Of a DNA stretch of 64,000 bases, positions 52,977 through 62,408 are shown piece after piece. The position numbers were made by a program, and so were the translations under genes. This DNA is from Flavobacterium lacus (GTDB lineage Bacteria > Bacteroidota > Bacteroidia > Flavobacteriales > Flavobacteriaceae). How positions within the stretch are numbered: the stretch's first letter is position 1; each line of letters starts with the position of its first letter. Location: positions 62,001 to 126,000 of the forward strand of contig NZ_QLSV01000005.1 of assembly GCF_003268815.1 (NCBI RefSeq), in the 5' to 3' direction. Under the pieces are notes generated by a model. The model had not been told where the DNA came from and did not search any database. It worked only from the letters and a program-made list of their open reading frames with translations.

Positions 52977-53007
52977 AAACCTGTAAGTTTTATATTCTTA
53001 CAGGTTT
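52977..53007 (-). terminator. rho-independent terminator of the topoisomerase IV operon
   Basis: A perfect 11-bp stem (AAACCTGTAAG at 52977-52987 and its complement at 52997-53007) with a 9-base loop, followed on the minus strand by a T run. It lies just after the parC stop at 53013. Confidence 0.88.
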
Positions 53008-53012
53008 CATAT

Positions 53013-55712
53013 TTAATCTAAACTTAGTGTTATCTGTCCGTCATCATCTAATTCCGTATGAATATCATCAGAGACATTATCTTCACCGGAAACTTCCATC
53101 TCCTCTGGAGCTTGTTCTTCCGGTTCTTCATAAGGAAGCGATTCTAACAAACTTACTTGTTTAATTTTATCTGTAGTTAATTGATTGCCGAGGGCTTTAA
53201 TTCCTTTTATAGCAATAAACTGCTCAAAATCAACTGTTTGATTTTCTTTTTGAACACCTTTCACTTTGGCATAAACGACCTCAGCAACCGGACGCCAATC
53301 AGTGGAAACAATTTCTAACTGCGATTTTTCGTGTTCCGAAATGAAGATTTCTTCTTTATTTTCATTCTCAACCAAGAAACGTTTCACATAGTAGCGGTCT
53401 TTTTCACCATCGTAATAGATGGCAGAAATCGGCTTTTTCGGATGCCATTTTTCCAAAACAATCATGTCTTCATCAAAATGCGTTGTGAGCTCAGGGATAA
53501 TGGTTTTTAATTTCCCGGATTGATTCACCACCAAAATTCGGTCATTCGGACGGAATTCACCCAACAACTCACCTCTTCCATCTACATTCAGACGTTGCAC
53601 AGTATCGTCAAACCAAATTTTTCTTGGTCGTAAGGTGGATATTCCTTTTTCCTTTAATTCTATTTTTTTAATCGGATATTTTGTGACAGTATTTCCGCGA
53701 GAAGCTCGACCTTTAATAGCGATATCGGCAAAATCTAAATCCCATTTCAATTTTTTAATGCTTCCAACCTGACGTAATAAAATAGTAATTACCTCTGCTT
53801 CTCCATTTGGATTGGCTGAAAAATATAAGGTCTGAGATCCCGGTTTTTCCTGAGTCAAATCGTAAAATTTATCTCTAGTCACACCCGCAACATTAAATCG
53901 TTTGATGAAAGTAGAACCATTTTTTCCATCGCGATAAATCATATTATAAATGGTTCGCTTATCGTTTTTATCAAAAATGGCGATGTGAATAATGTCTTTT
54001 CCGATGAATTTTTTATCATCTACTTTCGTCACCATCATTTTTCCGTCACGGAGAAAAACAATCACATCATCAATATCGGAACAATCGGCCACATACTCGT
54101 CTTTTTTGAGTCCGGTTCCAAGGAAACCTTCTTCTTTATTGACATATAATTTGGTATTTCGCAACACCACTTTGGTGGCTTCAATGGTATCAAAACTTCG
54201 CAATTCGGTTTGACGTTCTTTGCCTTTTCCGTATTTGTCTTTTAATTTCAAAAAGAAATCAATCGCAAAATCAATGATATTATTCAAATGATGTTTCACT
54301 TGTTCCATTTCCGCTTCCAACTTCGCAATGGCGTCATCGGCTTTATCCGAATCGAAACGTGTGATACGAATCATCGGAATTTGCGTCAACTTCTGCAAAT
54401 CATCATCATTAATTTCTCTAACAAATGATTTTAAGAATGGCTTAAATCGATCATACATGTAAACATATAAAGCCTCCCTATCCGAATACAATTTGAAATC
54501 AATGTACATTTCTTCGCGAATGAATATTTTTTCTAAGGTAGAAAAATGCCATTTGTTTTCAAGTTCATCCAACTGAATTTCCAATTCCCGTTTCAGCAAA
54601 TCCATCGTTCGATGGGTCGAAATTTTCAACATATCCGAAACGCCGATAAACAACGGTTTATGATTTTCAATCACACAACCTAACGGAGCAACCGAAGTTT
54701 CGCAAGCCGTGAATGCATATAACGCATCAATGGTTTTATCCGGAGAAACGCCAGGCGGAAGATGAATTAGAATTTCAACTTCGGCAGCGGTATTATCTTC
54801 AATTTTTTTGACCTTAATTTTACCTTTTTCGTTGGCTTTCAGAATACTGTCAATCAACGTTCCAGTATTGGTAGAAAACGGAATTTGTGTAATCACCAAC
54901 GTTTGCTTGTCCAATTGCGAAATCTTGGCACGCACACGTACACGACCACCACGCAATCCATCATTATAATTGGAAACATCGGCAATTCCGGCGGTTGGAA
55001 AGTCGGGAAATAAAGTAAAAGGTTTGTTTTTTAATATTTTAACCGAACAATCAATCAATTCAATGAAATTGTGTGGTAGCACTTTCGTGGATAAACCAAC
55101 GGCAATTCCTTCGGCACCCTGAGCCAACAGCAGCGGAAATTTTACCGGAAGATTGACAGGTTCCGCACGACGACCATCATAGGACATTCCCCATTCGGTA
55201 ATTTTTGGAGAATATAAAATATCGTGACCCAATTTTGAAATTCGGGCTTCGATGTAACGGGAAGCTGCCGCACTGTCTCCGGTTAAGATATTTCCCCAGT
55301 TTCCTTGCATATCAATCAGTAAATCTTTCTGACCAATTTGCACCATTGCATCACCAATACTCGCATCTCCGTGCGGGTGATACTGCATCGTGTGACCAAC
55401 GATATTCGCCACTTTGTTGTAACGACCATCATCGAGTTCTTTCATCGAATGCATAATTCGGCGTTGAACCGGTTTAAAACCATCTTCAATAGCCGGAACC
55501 GCACGCTCCAAAATTACATAGGAAGCATAATCGAGAAACCAATCCTTGTACATTCCCGTCACTTTAGTGATGGTATCTTCGGGGTTTTCGTCGTTTTCGT
55601 AAAAATGTTTGTTACTAAAAACTTTCACGTCGTCAAAACCTTTTTCTTGGGTTGACTCGTTGAGTTCTTCGTTTTCATCGTCTGGGATGATTTTTTCTTC
55701 GTCTTCGTTCAT
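53013..55712 (-). CDS. parC: topoisomerase IV / gyrase subunit A
   Basis: An 899-residue type IIA topoisomerase A subunit. The breakage-reunion domain contains the catalytic Tyr153 (SAAASRYIEARIS), with MQYHPHGDASIGDA upstream. A C-terminal beta-propeller and an acidic tail follow (GEDNVSDDIHTELDDDG). Pairing with parE 1.2 kb upstream supports topoisomerase IV rather than gyrase; it relaxes and decatenates the chromosome. A YhcG-type gene separates the two subunits. Confidence 0.88.
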   Translation of the reverse strand: MNEDEEKIIPDDENEELNESTQEKGFDDVKVFSNKHFYENDENPEDTITKVTGMYKDWFLDYASYVILERAVPAIEDGFKPVQRRIMHSMKELDDGRYNKVANIVGHTMQYHPHGDASIGDAMVQIGQKDLLIDMQGNWGNILTGDSAAASRYIEARISKLGHDILYSPKITEWGMSYDGRRAEPVNLPVKFPLLLAQGAEGIAVGLSTKVLPHNFIELIDCSVKILKNKPFTLFPDFPTAGIADVSNYNDGLRGGRVRVRAKISQLDKQTLVITQIPFSTNTGTLIDSILKANEKGKIKVKKIEDNTAAEVEILIHLPPGVSPDKTIDALYAFTACETSVAPLGCVIENHKPLFIGVSDMLKISTHRTMDLLKRELEIQLDELENKWHFSTLEKIFIREEMYIDFKLYSDREALYVYMYDRFKPFLKSFVREINDDDLQKLTQIPMIRITRFDSDKADDAIAKLEAEMEQVKHHLNNIIDFAIDFFLKLKDKYGKGKERQTELRSFDTIEATKVVLRNTKLYVNKEEGFLGTGLKKDEYVADCSDIDDVIVFLRDGKMMVTKVDDKKFIGKDIIHIAIFDKNDKRTIYNMIYRDGKNGSTFIKRFNVAGVTRDKFYDLTQEKPGSQTLYFSANPNGEAEVITILLRQVGSIKKLKWDLDFADIAIKGRASRGNTVTKYPIKKIELKEKGISTLRPRKIWFDDTVQRLNVDGRGELLGEFRPNDRILVVNQSGKLKTIIPELTTHFDEDMIVLEKWHPKKPISAIYYDGEKDRYYVKRFLVENENKEEIFISEHEKSQLEIVSTDWRPVAEVVYAKVKGVQKENQTVDFEQFIAIKGIKALGNQLTTDKIKQVSLLESLPYEEPEEQAPEEMEVSGEDNVSDDIHTELDDDGQITLSLD

Positions 55713-55762
55713 TTATGCTGAATTTACTTGCTCTGAATTTATTTCAGAATTTCAGTATCTTA

Positions 55763-56863
55763 TTAACCTTCAATCAATCGTTTAAAATCTTCTTTGCTTG
55801 GTAAAATGGTTTTGTATTTACTGGCAAAAATTTGTTCGTTTCCTTCTGGTAAAGTATATTTTACCAACAAGTTGCTTTTGTTTTGACACAATACAATTCC
55901 GATGGTTTTATTTTCACCTTTTAATCGCATTTCTCTGTCATAATAATTCACATACATTTGCATCTGACCTAAATCTTGATGCTTGAGTTCGCCAATTTTT
56001 AAATCAATTAATACAAAACTTCGCAACACTCGGTTATAAAAAACCAAATCTATTCTGAAATGCTTATCATCAAACGAAATTCTTTGTTGACGAGACACGA
56101 ATGCAAATCCTTGTCCTAATTCCAACAGAAAATGTTCTAATTTATTGATGATTTCTTGTTCTAATTCTGATTCAGAATACTGATGCAATTCGGGTAAACC
56201 AAGAAATTCTAAAATGTATGGATCTTTAATGATGTCTTTTGGTTTTTCAATTAGTTGACCTTCTTGAGACAATTTTAAAACACCTTCTTTATCTCTACTC
56301 AAAGCTAATCTTGTGTATAGAGCGGAATCGTATTGTCGTTTGAGTTCGCGAACACTCCAATTGTTTTTTATTGATTCAATTTCATAAAAACTTCGTTCAT
56401 TTTCATCATCAATTCTCATTAAAAAAACATAATGTGTCCAAGTTAATTTAAAAAACGAAAACAGTGTCTGCGATTTTTGTGTTTCAAATTCCCCAGTCAC
56501 TGACTGGTTTTTCTCATTATCAGAATTCGTCATCAGTGACGACGAATTTACTATTTCTAATACTCTCGTCAGTGATGACGAAATTGAATAAGTTCTATAA
56601 AACATTCTCATTCTGTCAAGATTTTCAACAGAAAACCCTTTCCCAAACTCCTTAGTCAATTCCTTTGAAAGTTCTTTTAAAACTTGTTTGCCGTACGCTG
56701 CTCTTTCTTTTCCATTTTGTTCTTCTTCAACAATCATTCTTCCTATTTCAAAATAGGTATAAACCATTGTTGAGTTAATTGCACGAATAACTTGTTGTTG
56801 AGCATTTTTTACTAATGCAACAACCTGATGAAACAATACTTTATTTTGAATTTCTCCTAACAA
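55763..56863 (-). CDS. PDDEXK nuclease of the YhcG/DUF1016 family
   Basis: A 366-residue protein. The N-terminal DUF1016 helical domain spans about 8-170 (YTYFEIGRMIVEEEQ and RMFYRTYSISSS). The nuclease domain is 240-366 with DLVFYNRVLRSFVLIDLK, where Asp, Asp-Leu-Lys form the PDDEXK core, and GQMQMYVNYYD after it. The start appears to be TTG at 56861-56863: no ATG precedes the domain in frame and an upstream stop follows soon. A variable linker near 95-130 holds palindromic repeats. The gene sits between parE and parC. Biological role unknown. Confidence 0.83.
   Translation of the reverse strand: MLGEIQNKVLFHQVVALVKNAQQQVIRAINSTMVYTYFEIGRMIVEEEQNGKERAAYGKQVLKELSKELTKEFGKGFSVENLDRMRMFYRTYSISSSLTRVLEIVNSSSLMTNSDNEKNQSVTGEFETQKSQTLFSFFKLTWTHYVFLMRIDDENERSFYEIESIKNNWSVRELKRQYDSALYTRLALSRDKEGVLKLSQEGQLIEKPKDIIKDPYILEFLGLPELHQYSESELEQEIINKLEHFLLELGQGFAFVSRQQRISFDDKHFRIDLVFYNRVLRSFVLIDLKIGELKHQDLGQMQMYVNYYDREMRLKGENKTIGIVLCQNKSNLLVKYTLPEGNEQIFASKYKTILPSKEDFKRLIEG
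56493..56580. repeat. cluster of small palindromes in the YhcG linker
   Basis: Three palindromic units lie within coding sequence: CCAGTCA-C-TGACTGG (56493-56507), AATTCGTC/GACGAATT (56524-56531 and 56541-56548), and CGTC/GACG (56567-56570 and 56577-56580). The second and third units are near inverted copies of each other (TCGTCATCAGTGACGA vs TCGTCATCACTGACGA). They encode Ser-Ser-Ser-Leu repeats. Confidence 0.7.
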
Positions 56864-56866
56864 TTT

Positions 56867-56946
56867 TAAACTCTTAAACTCTTAAACTCCTAACCTCTTA
56901 AACTTTTAAACTCTTAAACCTTTAAACTCTTAAACCTTTAAACTTT
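56867..56946. repeat. ten-unit tandem octamer array (TAAACTCT type)
   Basis: Ten consecutive 8-bp units fill the spacer between parE and the yhcG-like gene: TAAACTCT is the most common form, with variants such as TAAACTTT and TAAACCTT. The array begins 4 bases upstream of the TTG start codon and runs to the parE stop. Changes in unit number would change the spacing in the 5' UTR. Confidence 0.88.
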
Positions 56947-58801
56947 AATTCTTCTCAATCGTATCCAGCTCCACCTTCAAGTTATTAATAATAAATTCTT
57001 GTCGGTCCGGGGTATTTTTACCCATATAAAATTCCAACAAGGTTTCGATGGAAGTGGCTTTATCCAACATCACCGGATCTAATCGAATGCTTTCGCCAAT
57101 AAAATTCTTGAATTCATCGGGAGAAATTTCCCCTAATCCTTTGAATCGGGTGATTTCCGGTTTTGGTTTTAATTTTTCAATGGCATCTACTCGTTCTTGC
57201 TCGCTATAACAATAAATCGTTTCTTTTTTATTTCGAACTCGGAATAACGGGGTTTGCAAAATATACAAATGGCCGTCTTTAATTAATTCAGGAAAAAACT
57301 GCAAGAAAAATGTAATCAATAACAAACGAATGTGCATACCATCCACATCGGCATCGGTAGCAATGACGATGTTGTTGTAGCGCAAATCTTCCATTGATTC
57401 TTCAATATTTAAAGCCGCTTGTAGTAAGTTGAATTCTTCGTTTTCGTAAACAATTTTCTTACTCATTCCATACGAATTCAATGGCTTTCCTCGTAAACTA
57501 AACACGGCTTGCGTGTTTACATCACGACTTTTAGTAATTGAACCCGAAGCCGAATCTCCTTCCGTGATGAAAAGCGTACTTTCTAACGTTCTAGGATTTT
57601 TCGCATCGGTTAAATGCACACGACAATCACGTAATTTTTTATTATGCAAGCTCGCTTTTTTAGCTCGGTCTTTTGCTAATTTTCGTATTCCTGAAAGTTC
57701 TTTACGTTCTCTTTCGGCTTGAAGGATTTTACGCAAAAGTAAATCGGCTACTTCCGGATTTTTATGTAAAAAATTATCAAGTTTTTTGGATATGAAATCG
57801 TTAATGAATGTACGAACCGTAGGTCCTTTCGGACCAATATCAGTTGAACCTAATTTGGTTTTAGTCTGACTTTCAAAAACCGGTTCTTCTACTTTCACTG
57901 CAATAGCCGAAACAATTGATTTTCTGATGTCTGAAGGATCAAAATCTTTTTTATAAAACTCACGAATCGTTTTCACGATTGATTCACGAAAAGCAGTCAA
58001 ATGTGTTCCACCTTGTGTTGTATTTTGTCCGTTTACAAACGAATGGTATTCTTCGGAATATTGCGATTTGCTGTGTGTGATGGCCAATTCAATGTCTTCT
58101 CCTAAAAGATGAATAATTGGATAAATCATATCTTCCTCTGCAATATTTTCTTCCAACAAATCTTTTAAACCATTCTCAGAATAATACTTTTCACCATTGT
58201 AATAAATTGTTAATCCCGTATTGAGATAACAATAATTTTTGAGCATTTTGATAATATACTCGTTACGGTATTTGTAATTCTTGAAAATCGTTTCATCGGC
58301 AATAAACGCTACTTTGGTTCCGCGACGTTTGGTTGATTCTTGAATGTCTTCCTCCAAGGTTAAATTTCCGGCAGAGAATTCAGCTGCTTTTTGTTGGTTA
58401 TCTCGAACCGATTCTACACGAAAATAATTGGACAATGCATTAACGGCTTTTGTTCCAACTCCATTTAAACCAACTGATTTTTTGAAGGCTTTAGAATCGT
58501 ATTTACCTCCGGTATTCATTTTGGAAACTACATCTACTACTTTCCCTAGCGGAATTCCACGACCGTAATCACGAACCGTTACGAGTTTATCTTTGATAGT
58601 CACTTCAATGGTTTTTCCGGCACCCATCACGTATTCATCGATACAGTTATCTAAGGTTTCTTTCAACAATATATAGATACCATCATCGGGTGATGAACCA
58701 TCGCCCAGTTTTCCGATATACATACCGGGTCGCATTCGGATGTGTTCTTTCCAATCGAGGGAACGAATATTGTCTTCGGTGTATTGATTTTGCTCTGACA
58801 T
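56945..58801 (-). CDS. parE: topoisomerase IV / gyrase subunit B
   Basis: A 618-residue ATPase subunit. GHKL ATPase motifs are present ([39 protein letters not shown]), as are the TOPRIM residues [11 protein letters not shown] and [10 protein letters not shown]. The length (618) suits ParE. It forms topoisomerase IV with the parC product downstream. Start at 58801 begins [10 protein letters not shown]. Confidence 0.9.
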   Translation of the reverse strand: MSEQNQYTEDNIRSLDWKEHIRMRPGMYIGKLGDGSSPDDGIYILLKETLDNCIDEYVMGAGKTIEVTIKDKLVTVRDYGRGIPLGKVVDVVSKMNTGGKYDSKAFKKSVGLNGVGTKAVNALSNYFRVESVRDNQQKAAEFSAGNLTLEEDIQESTKRRGTKVAFIADETIFKNYKYRNEYIIKMLKNYCYLNTGLTIYYNGEKYYSENGLKDLLEENIAEEDMIYPIIHLLGEDIELAITHSKSQYSEEYHSFVNGQNTTQGGTHLTAFRESIVKTIREFYKKDFDPSDIRKSIVSAIAVKVEEPVFESQTKTKLGSTDIGPKGPTVRTFINDFISKKLDNFLHKNPEVADLLLRKILQAERERKELSGIRKLAKDRAKKASLHNKKLRDCRVHLTDAKNPRTLESTLFITEGDSASGSITKSRDVNTQAVFSLRGKPLNSYGMSKKIVYENEEFNLLQAALNIEESMEDLRYNNIVIATDADVDGMHIRLLLITFFLQFFPELIKDGHLYILQTPLFRVRNKKETIYCYSEQERVDAIEKLKPKPEITRFKGLGEISPDEFKNFIGESIRLDPVMLDKATSIETLLEFYMGKNTPDRQEFIINNLKVELDTIEKN

Positions 58802-58930
58802 AGCGGAATTATGGATTTTGTGCTAATATAGCGGATAAAGCAAAATTTTGAAAGGATTATGGTTTAAAGTTATTAAGAAACATATTGACAGGGTCACTGT
58901 TGTCTGTTGTTTGTTATCTGATACTTGTTT

Positions 58931-59617
58931 TTATCGATAATGATAAAAAATTCCTTTGTCTGCCGGAGTCCAAAAAGCGGCTTTCATACCGGCTTTTTTT
59001 AGGGCTTGGTTTGCCCACGTATTACAAGTATAAAACAAGTTGTAGGTTCGATGTGCTTCATAAAAACTGTCATTTTTCCCATAGGTTGTGGCTTCGATAA
59101 AAATGGGATTTCCATTGGTATCATATTGAAAACTAGCTTCGATGAAAGTAATTAATTTTTGATATTGTTCTTTCGAAATTTCAATTTTTACACAATTTTT
59201 GTTTTCCTGAATTTGTTTGTAAAAAGTGGTATGCATAGCCGAAGTTCCGAGGTTAAAGGCTGCGTTGAAAGCTGTGCTAAATTTTAAATCAGACCATTCC
59301 GGTGTGTCGAGATAAAAACCTTTGTCACCCCAACCGAAAGCTAGAAATTGATGAGTTGAATCTTTGGATTGAATGTTTTCAAATTTTATTTTCTCAGACC
59401 AATCTTTTAAATCGGTTTTGACAGGAAAAACCAAATCAGCGTGCACGCCGTTTGATTTGATGTATATGGTGTATTCTTTTGTTTGCTCCGATTGATTTTT
59501 GTTAACCGGAATAACGGAAAAAACAACTGCTGCAATTCCGTAAATCAGCAACAATAAGATGATTGATAAAACAAATTTCAGCAGTAATTTGAAAGTTAAT
59601 TTAACAATTTTCATCAA
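58931..59617 (-). CDS. DUF2459 family protein (TIGR02117-like)
   Basis: A 228-residue protein with an N-terminal membrane anchor (about 7-32) and a periplasmic domain containing SNGVHADLVFPV, FGWGDKGFYLDTPEW, and the Cys in FYTCNTWANQAL. This matches the DUF2459 family, in which a Cys-His papain-like fold has been suggested. Its start at 59617 lies immediately after the transglutaminase gene, so the two are co-transcribed. Confidence 0.8.
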   Translation of the reverse strand: MMKIVKLTFKLLLKFVLSIILLLLIYGIAAVVFSVIPVNKNQSEQTKEYTIYIKSNGVHADLVFPVKTDLKDWSEKIKFENIQSKDSTHQFLAFGWGDKGFYLDTPEWSDLKFSTAFNAAFNLGTSAMHTTFYKQIQENKNCVKIEISKEQYQKLITFIEASFQYDTNGNPIFIEATTYGKNDSFYEAHRTYNLFYTCNTWANQALKKAGMKAAFWTPADKGIFYHYR

Positions 59618-60586
59618 CTATTTTTTAGTAGGTAGGACTTTAAAAGTGACAAAGGTTATATTCTCCAAATATATAGTAATAAATCTTCCGTATTGCTTTT
59701 TGTAGATAATTTCAAATTCAACTACGTTATCTTCTAAAATTGTATGCTTAAATGGTATAATCTGATTTGGCTTTCCTTCAAAAAGTATGTTCTCTGTTTG
59801 CGTTAAGTTTTTTAATTTAAAAGTCAGTTTTTGTCCATCCACTGCTTGAAGAACGCCTTTGTTGTCCAACAATTCGATCCCTTTTTCGGGAAAAGGGAAA
59901 TAATGTAACGGAAGATTTTCAAACCAATCACGGTTTAATGTTTTGTCGAGCCACTTTCCATCTTCGGGAAAATGTTTCATAAAAAAGAGTTGCTCAGGTG
60001 TGTCAAAGTAGAAATCACTATATCTTTTGCTGAATTTAGATGAGCTGGATTCGGCAAAACCTGAACCCCAAGTGGCATCGAGTAAAATCCAACGATTATC
60101 CGCAAAAACGGCATTCCACGTATGATTTAACGGTTTGGAGGAAACTCCGATTTGATTTGGAGAAACACGACCAAATCCTGAAATGGATTGCATTTTTAAA
60201 CCAACTCTTTCGGCAATTTCGTGGTATAATTCGGTGAAATGTTGACAAACTCCTTTTCGGCTTCGGAAAGCTTGATTGATTCTTTTTTGTTTTAATTCTT
60301 CCACTTTTTGATCAAATTGTTCTTTTGATTCATATTTGATGACATCGGTGGTTGGATATTGTGCCAGTTTCATGTCATAGGTTACCGAATTGGCAATCCA
60401 AACATAAACAGCTCTGGCTTTATCGTAGTCGGTGGTGAAATCGGATTGGATTTTGTCGGCCAACTTATCGATGGATGAAAAGGATTTTGGATAGTCGAGT
60501 ACTTTTTTATCGACTGGATGAATTTCTTGTGCAGTAATTGAGCTAAAAATAATTAGGAATAGAATAGTTATGTTTTTGATAATCAT
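59618..60586 (-). CDS. exported transglutaminase-like protein
   Basis: A 322-residue protein with a signal peptide (1-20, ending ITAQ). The transglutaminase triad is Cys114 (RKGVCQHF), His155 (LNHTWNAV) and Asp170 (WILLDATWGSG). A C-terminal beta-rich domain of about 100 residues follows. Such proteins act as periplasmic peptidases or amidases rather than cross-linkers. Its stop abuts the DUF2459 start. No clear promoter was found upstream. Confidence 0.85.
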   Translation of the reverse strand: MIIKNITILFLIIFSSITAQEIHPVDKKVLDYPKSFSSIDKLADKIQSDFTTDYDKARAVYVWIANSVTYDMKLAQYPTTDVIKYESKEQFDQKVEELKQKRINQAFRSRKGVCQHFTELYHEIAERVGLKMQSISGFGRVSPNQIGVSSKPLNHTWNAVFADNRWILLDATWGSGFAESSSSKFSKRYSDFYFDTPEQLFFMKHFPEDGKWLDKTLNRDWFENLPLHYFPFPEKGIELLDNKGVLQAVDGQKLTFKLKNLTQTENILFEGKPNQIIPFKHTILEDNVVEFEIIYKKQYGRFITIYLENITFVTFKVLPTKK

Positions 60587-60696
60587 AGGACAGTTATACT
60601 GAATTTGATTACTAAATTATCAATTAATGTACCGCAAAAAGTTAGGTTCTTGTTAAATGTTAAGAGTCAATGTCATTAATTTTATTTTTCATTTTA

Positions 60697-60750
60697 TCGC
60701 AAAGTTGCAAAGACGCCAAGTAAAACCTTTGCGACTCTGCGACTTTGCGA
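60697..60750. repeat. imperfect inverted repeat, TCGCAAAG type
   Basis: TCGCAAAGTTGCAAAGACGC (60697-60716) pairs imperfectly with GCGACTCTGCGACTTTGCGA (60731-60750), three mismatches in 20, and is followed by a T run. Similar sequences occur, from general knowledge, as dispersed repeats in flavobacterial genomes; it may also terminate transcription. Confidence 0.6.
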
Positions 60751-60779
60751 GAGTTTTTTTACTGAGAAAACCATTAACT

Positions 60780-60960
60780 TACTGAGATTGTTGCTGGTTG
60801 ATGTTTTATGAAAAACTTTGATTGCACAGAGTCTGCCCCCGACCTGCCTACCGGCAGGCAGGTTGAAACGGAAAGCATTTTGCAGGCTTGTTGGACATTT
60901 TCTTGCCGAAAAAGAGCGACCTTGTGAAGCTCCTTTTTTGGCATAGAAAATGCCAACAAG
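60780..60960. repeat. candidate dispersed repeat around a near-perfect 20-bp palindrome
   Basis: At 60843-60862 the sequence CCTGCCTACCGGCAGGCAGG pairs with itself except at one base pair. The flanks (TTGCACAGAGTCTGCC and GGAAAGCATTTTGCAGGCTTGTTGG) and the downstream AAAGAGCGACCTTGTGAAGC are more GC-rich than the genome and give only a short spurious reading frame. I recall similar blocks in other flavobacteria, but this is not verified. Confidence 0.5.
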
Positions 60961-61060
60961 ACAAAAAATCTTGGAGTGGAAAGCGGGAAATGGCAGCTTG
61001 ATAGTTGGCAGTGGTCAGTTTTTAGTGTTCAGTCGCAGTTTTCAGTTTTTGGGAAATAAA

Positions 61061-61088
61061 AAAACTGCTGAATTTCTTCAACAGTTTT
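61061..61088 (-). terminator. rho-independent terminator of ychF
   Basis: AAAACTGCTGAA (61061-61072) pairs with TTCAACAGTTTT (61077-61088) around TTTC, one mismatch, and the minus strand continues into a T run. It lies 33 bases downstream of the ychF stop. Confidence 0.8.
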
Positions 61089-61120
61089 GTCTATTTTCTT
61101 TTCTCTATTCTCTATTTTCT

Positions 61121-62215
61121 TTACACATTAAAACGGAAATGCATCACATCGCCATCTTTTACTATGTATTCTTTTCCTTCAACTCTTAGTTTTCCGGCTT
61201 CTTTTACTTTGGCTTCTGAACCGAAAGTGGAGTAATCTTCGAAGGCAATTACTTCGGCACGGATGAATCCTTTTTCAAAATCGGTGTGAATCACTCCGGC
61301 TGCTTTTGGAGCGGTATCGCCAATGTTGATGGTCCATGCACGCACTTCTTTTACTCCGGCGGTGAAATAGGTTTGAAGTTTTAATAATTTATATGCGGCA
61401 CGAATTAACACGGCAGAACCCGGCTCGGTTAATCCCATATCTTCAAGGAAAACCTGACGTTCTTCGTAGCTTTCTAATTCGGTGATATCGGCCTCTGCTC
61501 CTACTGAAAGTACGATTACTTCGGCTTGTTCATCTTTTACTAATTCGCGAACTTGGTCAACGTATTTGTTTCCGTTTACGGCTGATGCTTCGTCCACATT
61601 ACACACATATAAAACCGGCTTCGTTGTAATTAATTGAAAATCTTCCAACAAATCAATTTCATCTTGATTTTGAGGAATAACTGTTCGAGCGGATTTTGCT
61701 TGTAATAACGCTCCGCGAATTCGGTCTAATAACGCTTTTTCAACTTGAGCTTCTTTATTTCCTGTTTTGGCGGCACGATTGGTTTTTTCTAAACGCTTTT
61801 CAACCGTTTCTAAATCTTTTAGTTGTAATTCGATATCGATTGTTTCTTTATCACGAATTGGGTTTACGTTTCCGTCAACGTGAACGATGTTATCGTTATC
61901 AAAACAACGTAACACGTGAATAATGGCGTTACATTCTCTGATGTTTCCTAAAAACTGATTTCCCAAACCTTCGCCTTTGCTAGCTCCTTTTACCAATCCG
62001 GCAATGTCAACAATATCAACAGTTGCCATTTGAACGCGTTCGGGTTTTACCAATTCTTCCAAACGGGCAATTCGCGGATCGGGAACGTTTACCACTCCAA
62101 TATTAGGTTCGATGGTACAGAATGGAAAGTTGGCACTCTGTGCTTTTGCATTTGATAAACAATTAAAAAGGGTTGATTTTCCAACATTTGGTAATCCTAC
62201 AATTCCTGCTTTCAT
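61121..62215 (-). CDS. ychF: redox-regulated ATPase YchF
   Basis: A 364-residue Obg-family protein. The G-domain has P-loop GLPNVGKST (7-15) and the DIAGLVKGASKGEGLGNQFL region, and the C-terminal TGS domain with TAGVKEVRAWTI. The length (364) is typical. It binds ATP rather than GTP and is linked to ribosomes and stress. It is a single-gene unit. Confidence 0.96.
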   Translation of the reverse strand: MKAGIVGLPNVGKSTLFNCLSNAKAQSANFPFCTIEPNIGVVNVPDPRIARLEELVKPERVQMATVDIVDIAGLVKGASKGEGLGNQFLGNIRECNAIIHVLRCFDNDNIVHVDGNVNPIRDKETIDIELQLKDLETVEKRLEKTNRAAKTGNKEAQVEKALLDRIRGALLQAKSARTVIPQNQDEIDLLEDFQLITTKPVLYVCNVDEASAVNGNKYVDQVRELVKDEQAEVIVLSVGAEADITELESYEERQVFLEDMGLTEPGSAVLIRAAYKLLKLQTYFTAGVKEVRAWTINIGDTAPKAAGVIHTDFEKGFIRAEVIAFEDYSTFGSEAKVKEAGKLRVEGKEYIVKDGDVMHFRFNV

Positions 62216-62266
62216 CTTTTAGGTAATGGGTTATTGGTAATGGGTAAAAGGTTTTTTAAACGGGTG

Positions 62267-62274
62267 CAAATATA
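62267..62274 (-). promoter_or_regulatory. -7 element of ychF
   Basis: TATATTTG on the minus strand fits TAnnTTTG, 52 bases upstream of the ATG. At the expected -33 distance the sequence reads TTTA rather than TTTG. Confidence 0.45.
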
Positions 62275-62408
62275 GTTTATAATATTGAAAGATTAAAACT
62301 TATCAATCGGACGAGTGTGAATTATGTAAACCTTAAGTAAAAATGTATAATGACTTGCGATATCTGAGCTTGTATCTTTACATAACTAACCAATTAAATA
62401 GTTTAACC

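Larger units (their letters stand above)
60587..61120. other. 534-bp intergenic region full of repeats
   Basis: No convincing gene. It contains an imperfect inverted repeat of TCGCAAAG type (60697-60750), a further repeat block around a CCTGCC palindrome (60780-60960), degenerate CAGTTTTT-like repeats (61005-61050) and a terminator for ychF (61061-61088). Confidence 0.6.

Noticed and set aside
56867-56946. CRISPR array
   Set aside because: The units are 8 bp and adjacent without spacers; no cas genes are nearby.
53013-58801. DNA gyrase (gyrA/gyrB)
   Set aside because: The A and B genes are close together and the B subunit is 618 residues, both more typical of topoisomerase IV, though the family cannot be settled without phylogeny.
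60774-60959. 61-residue minus-strand open frame
   Set aside because: It runs through the palindromic repeat and contains the low-complexity product of that repeat; no homology or start signal supports it.
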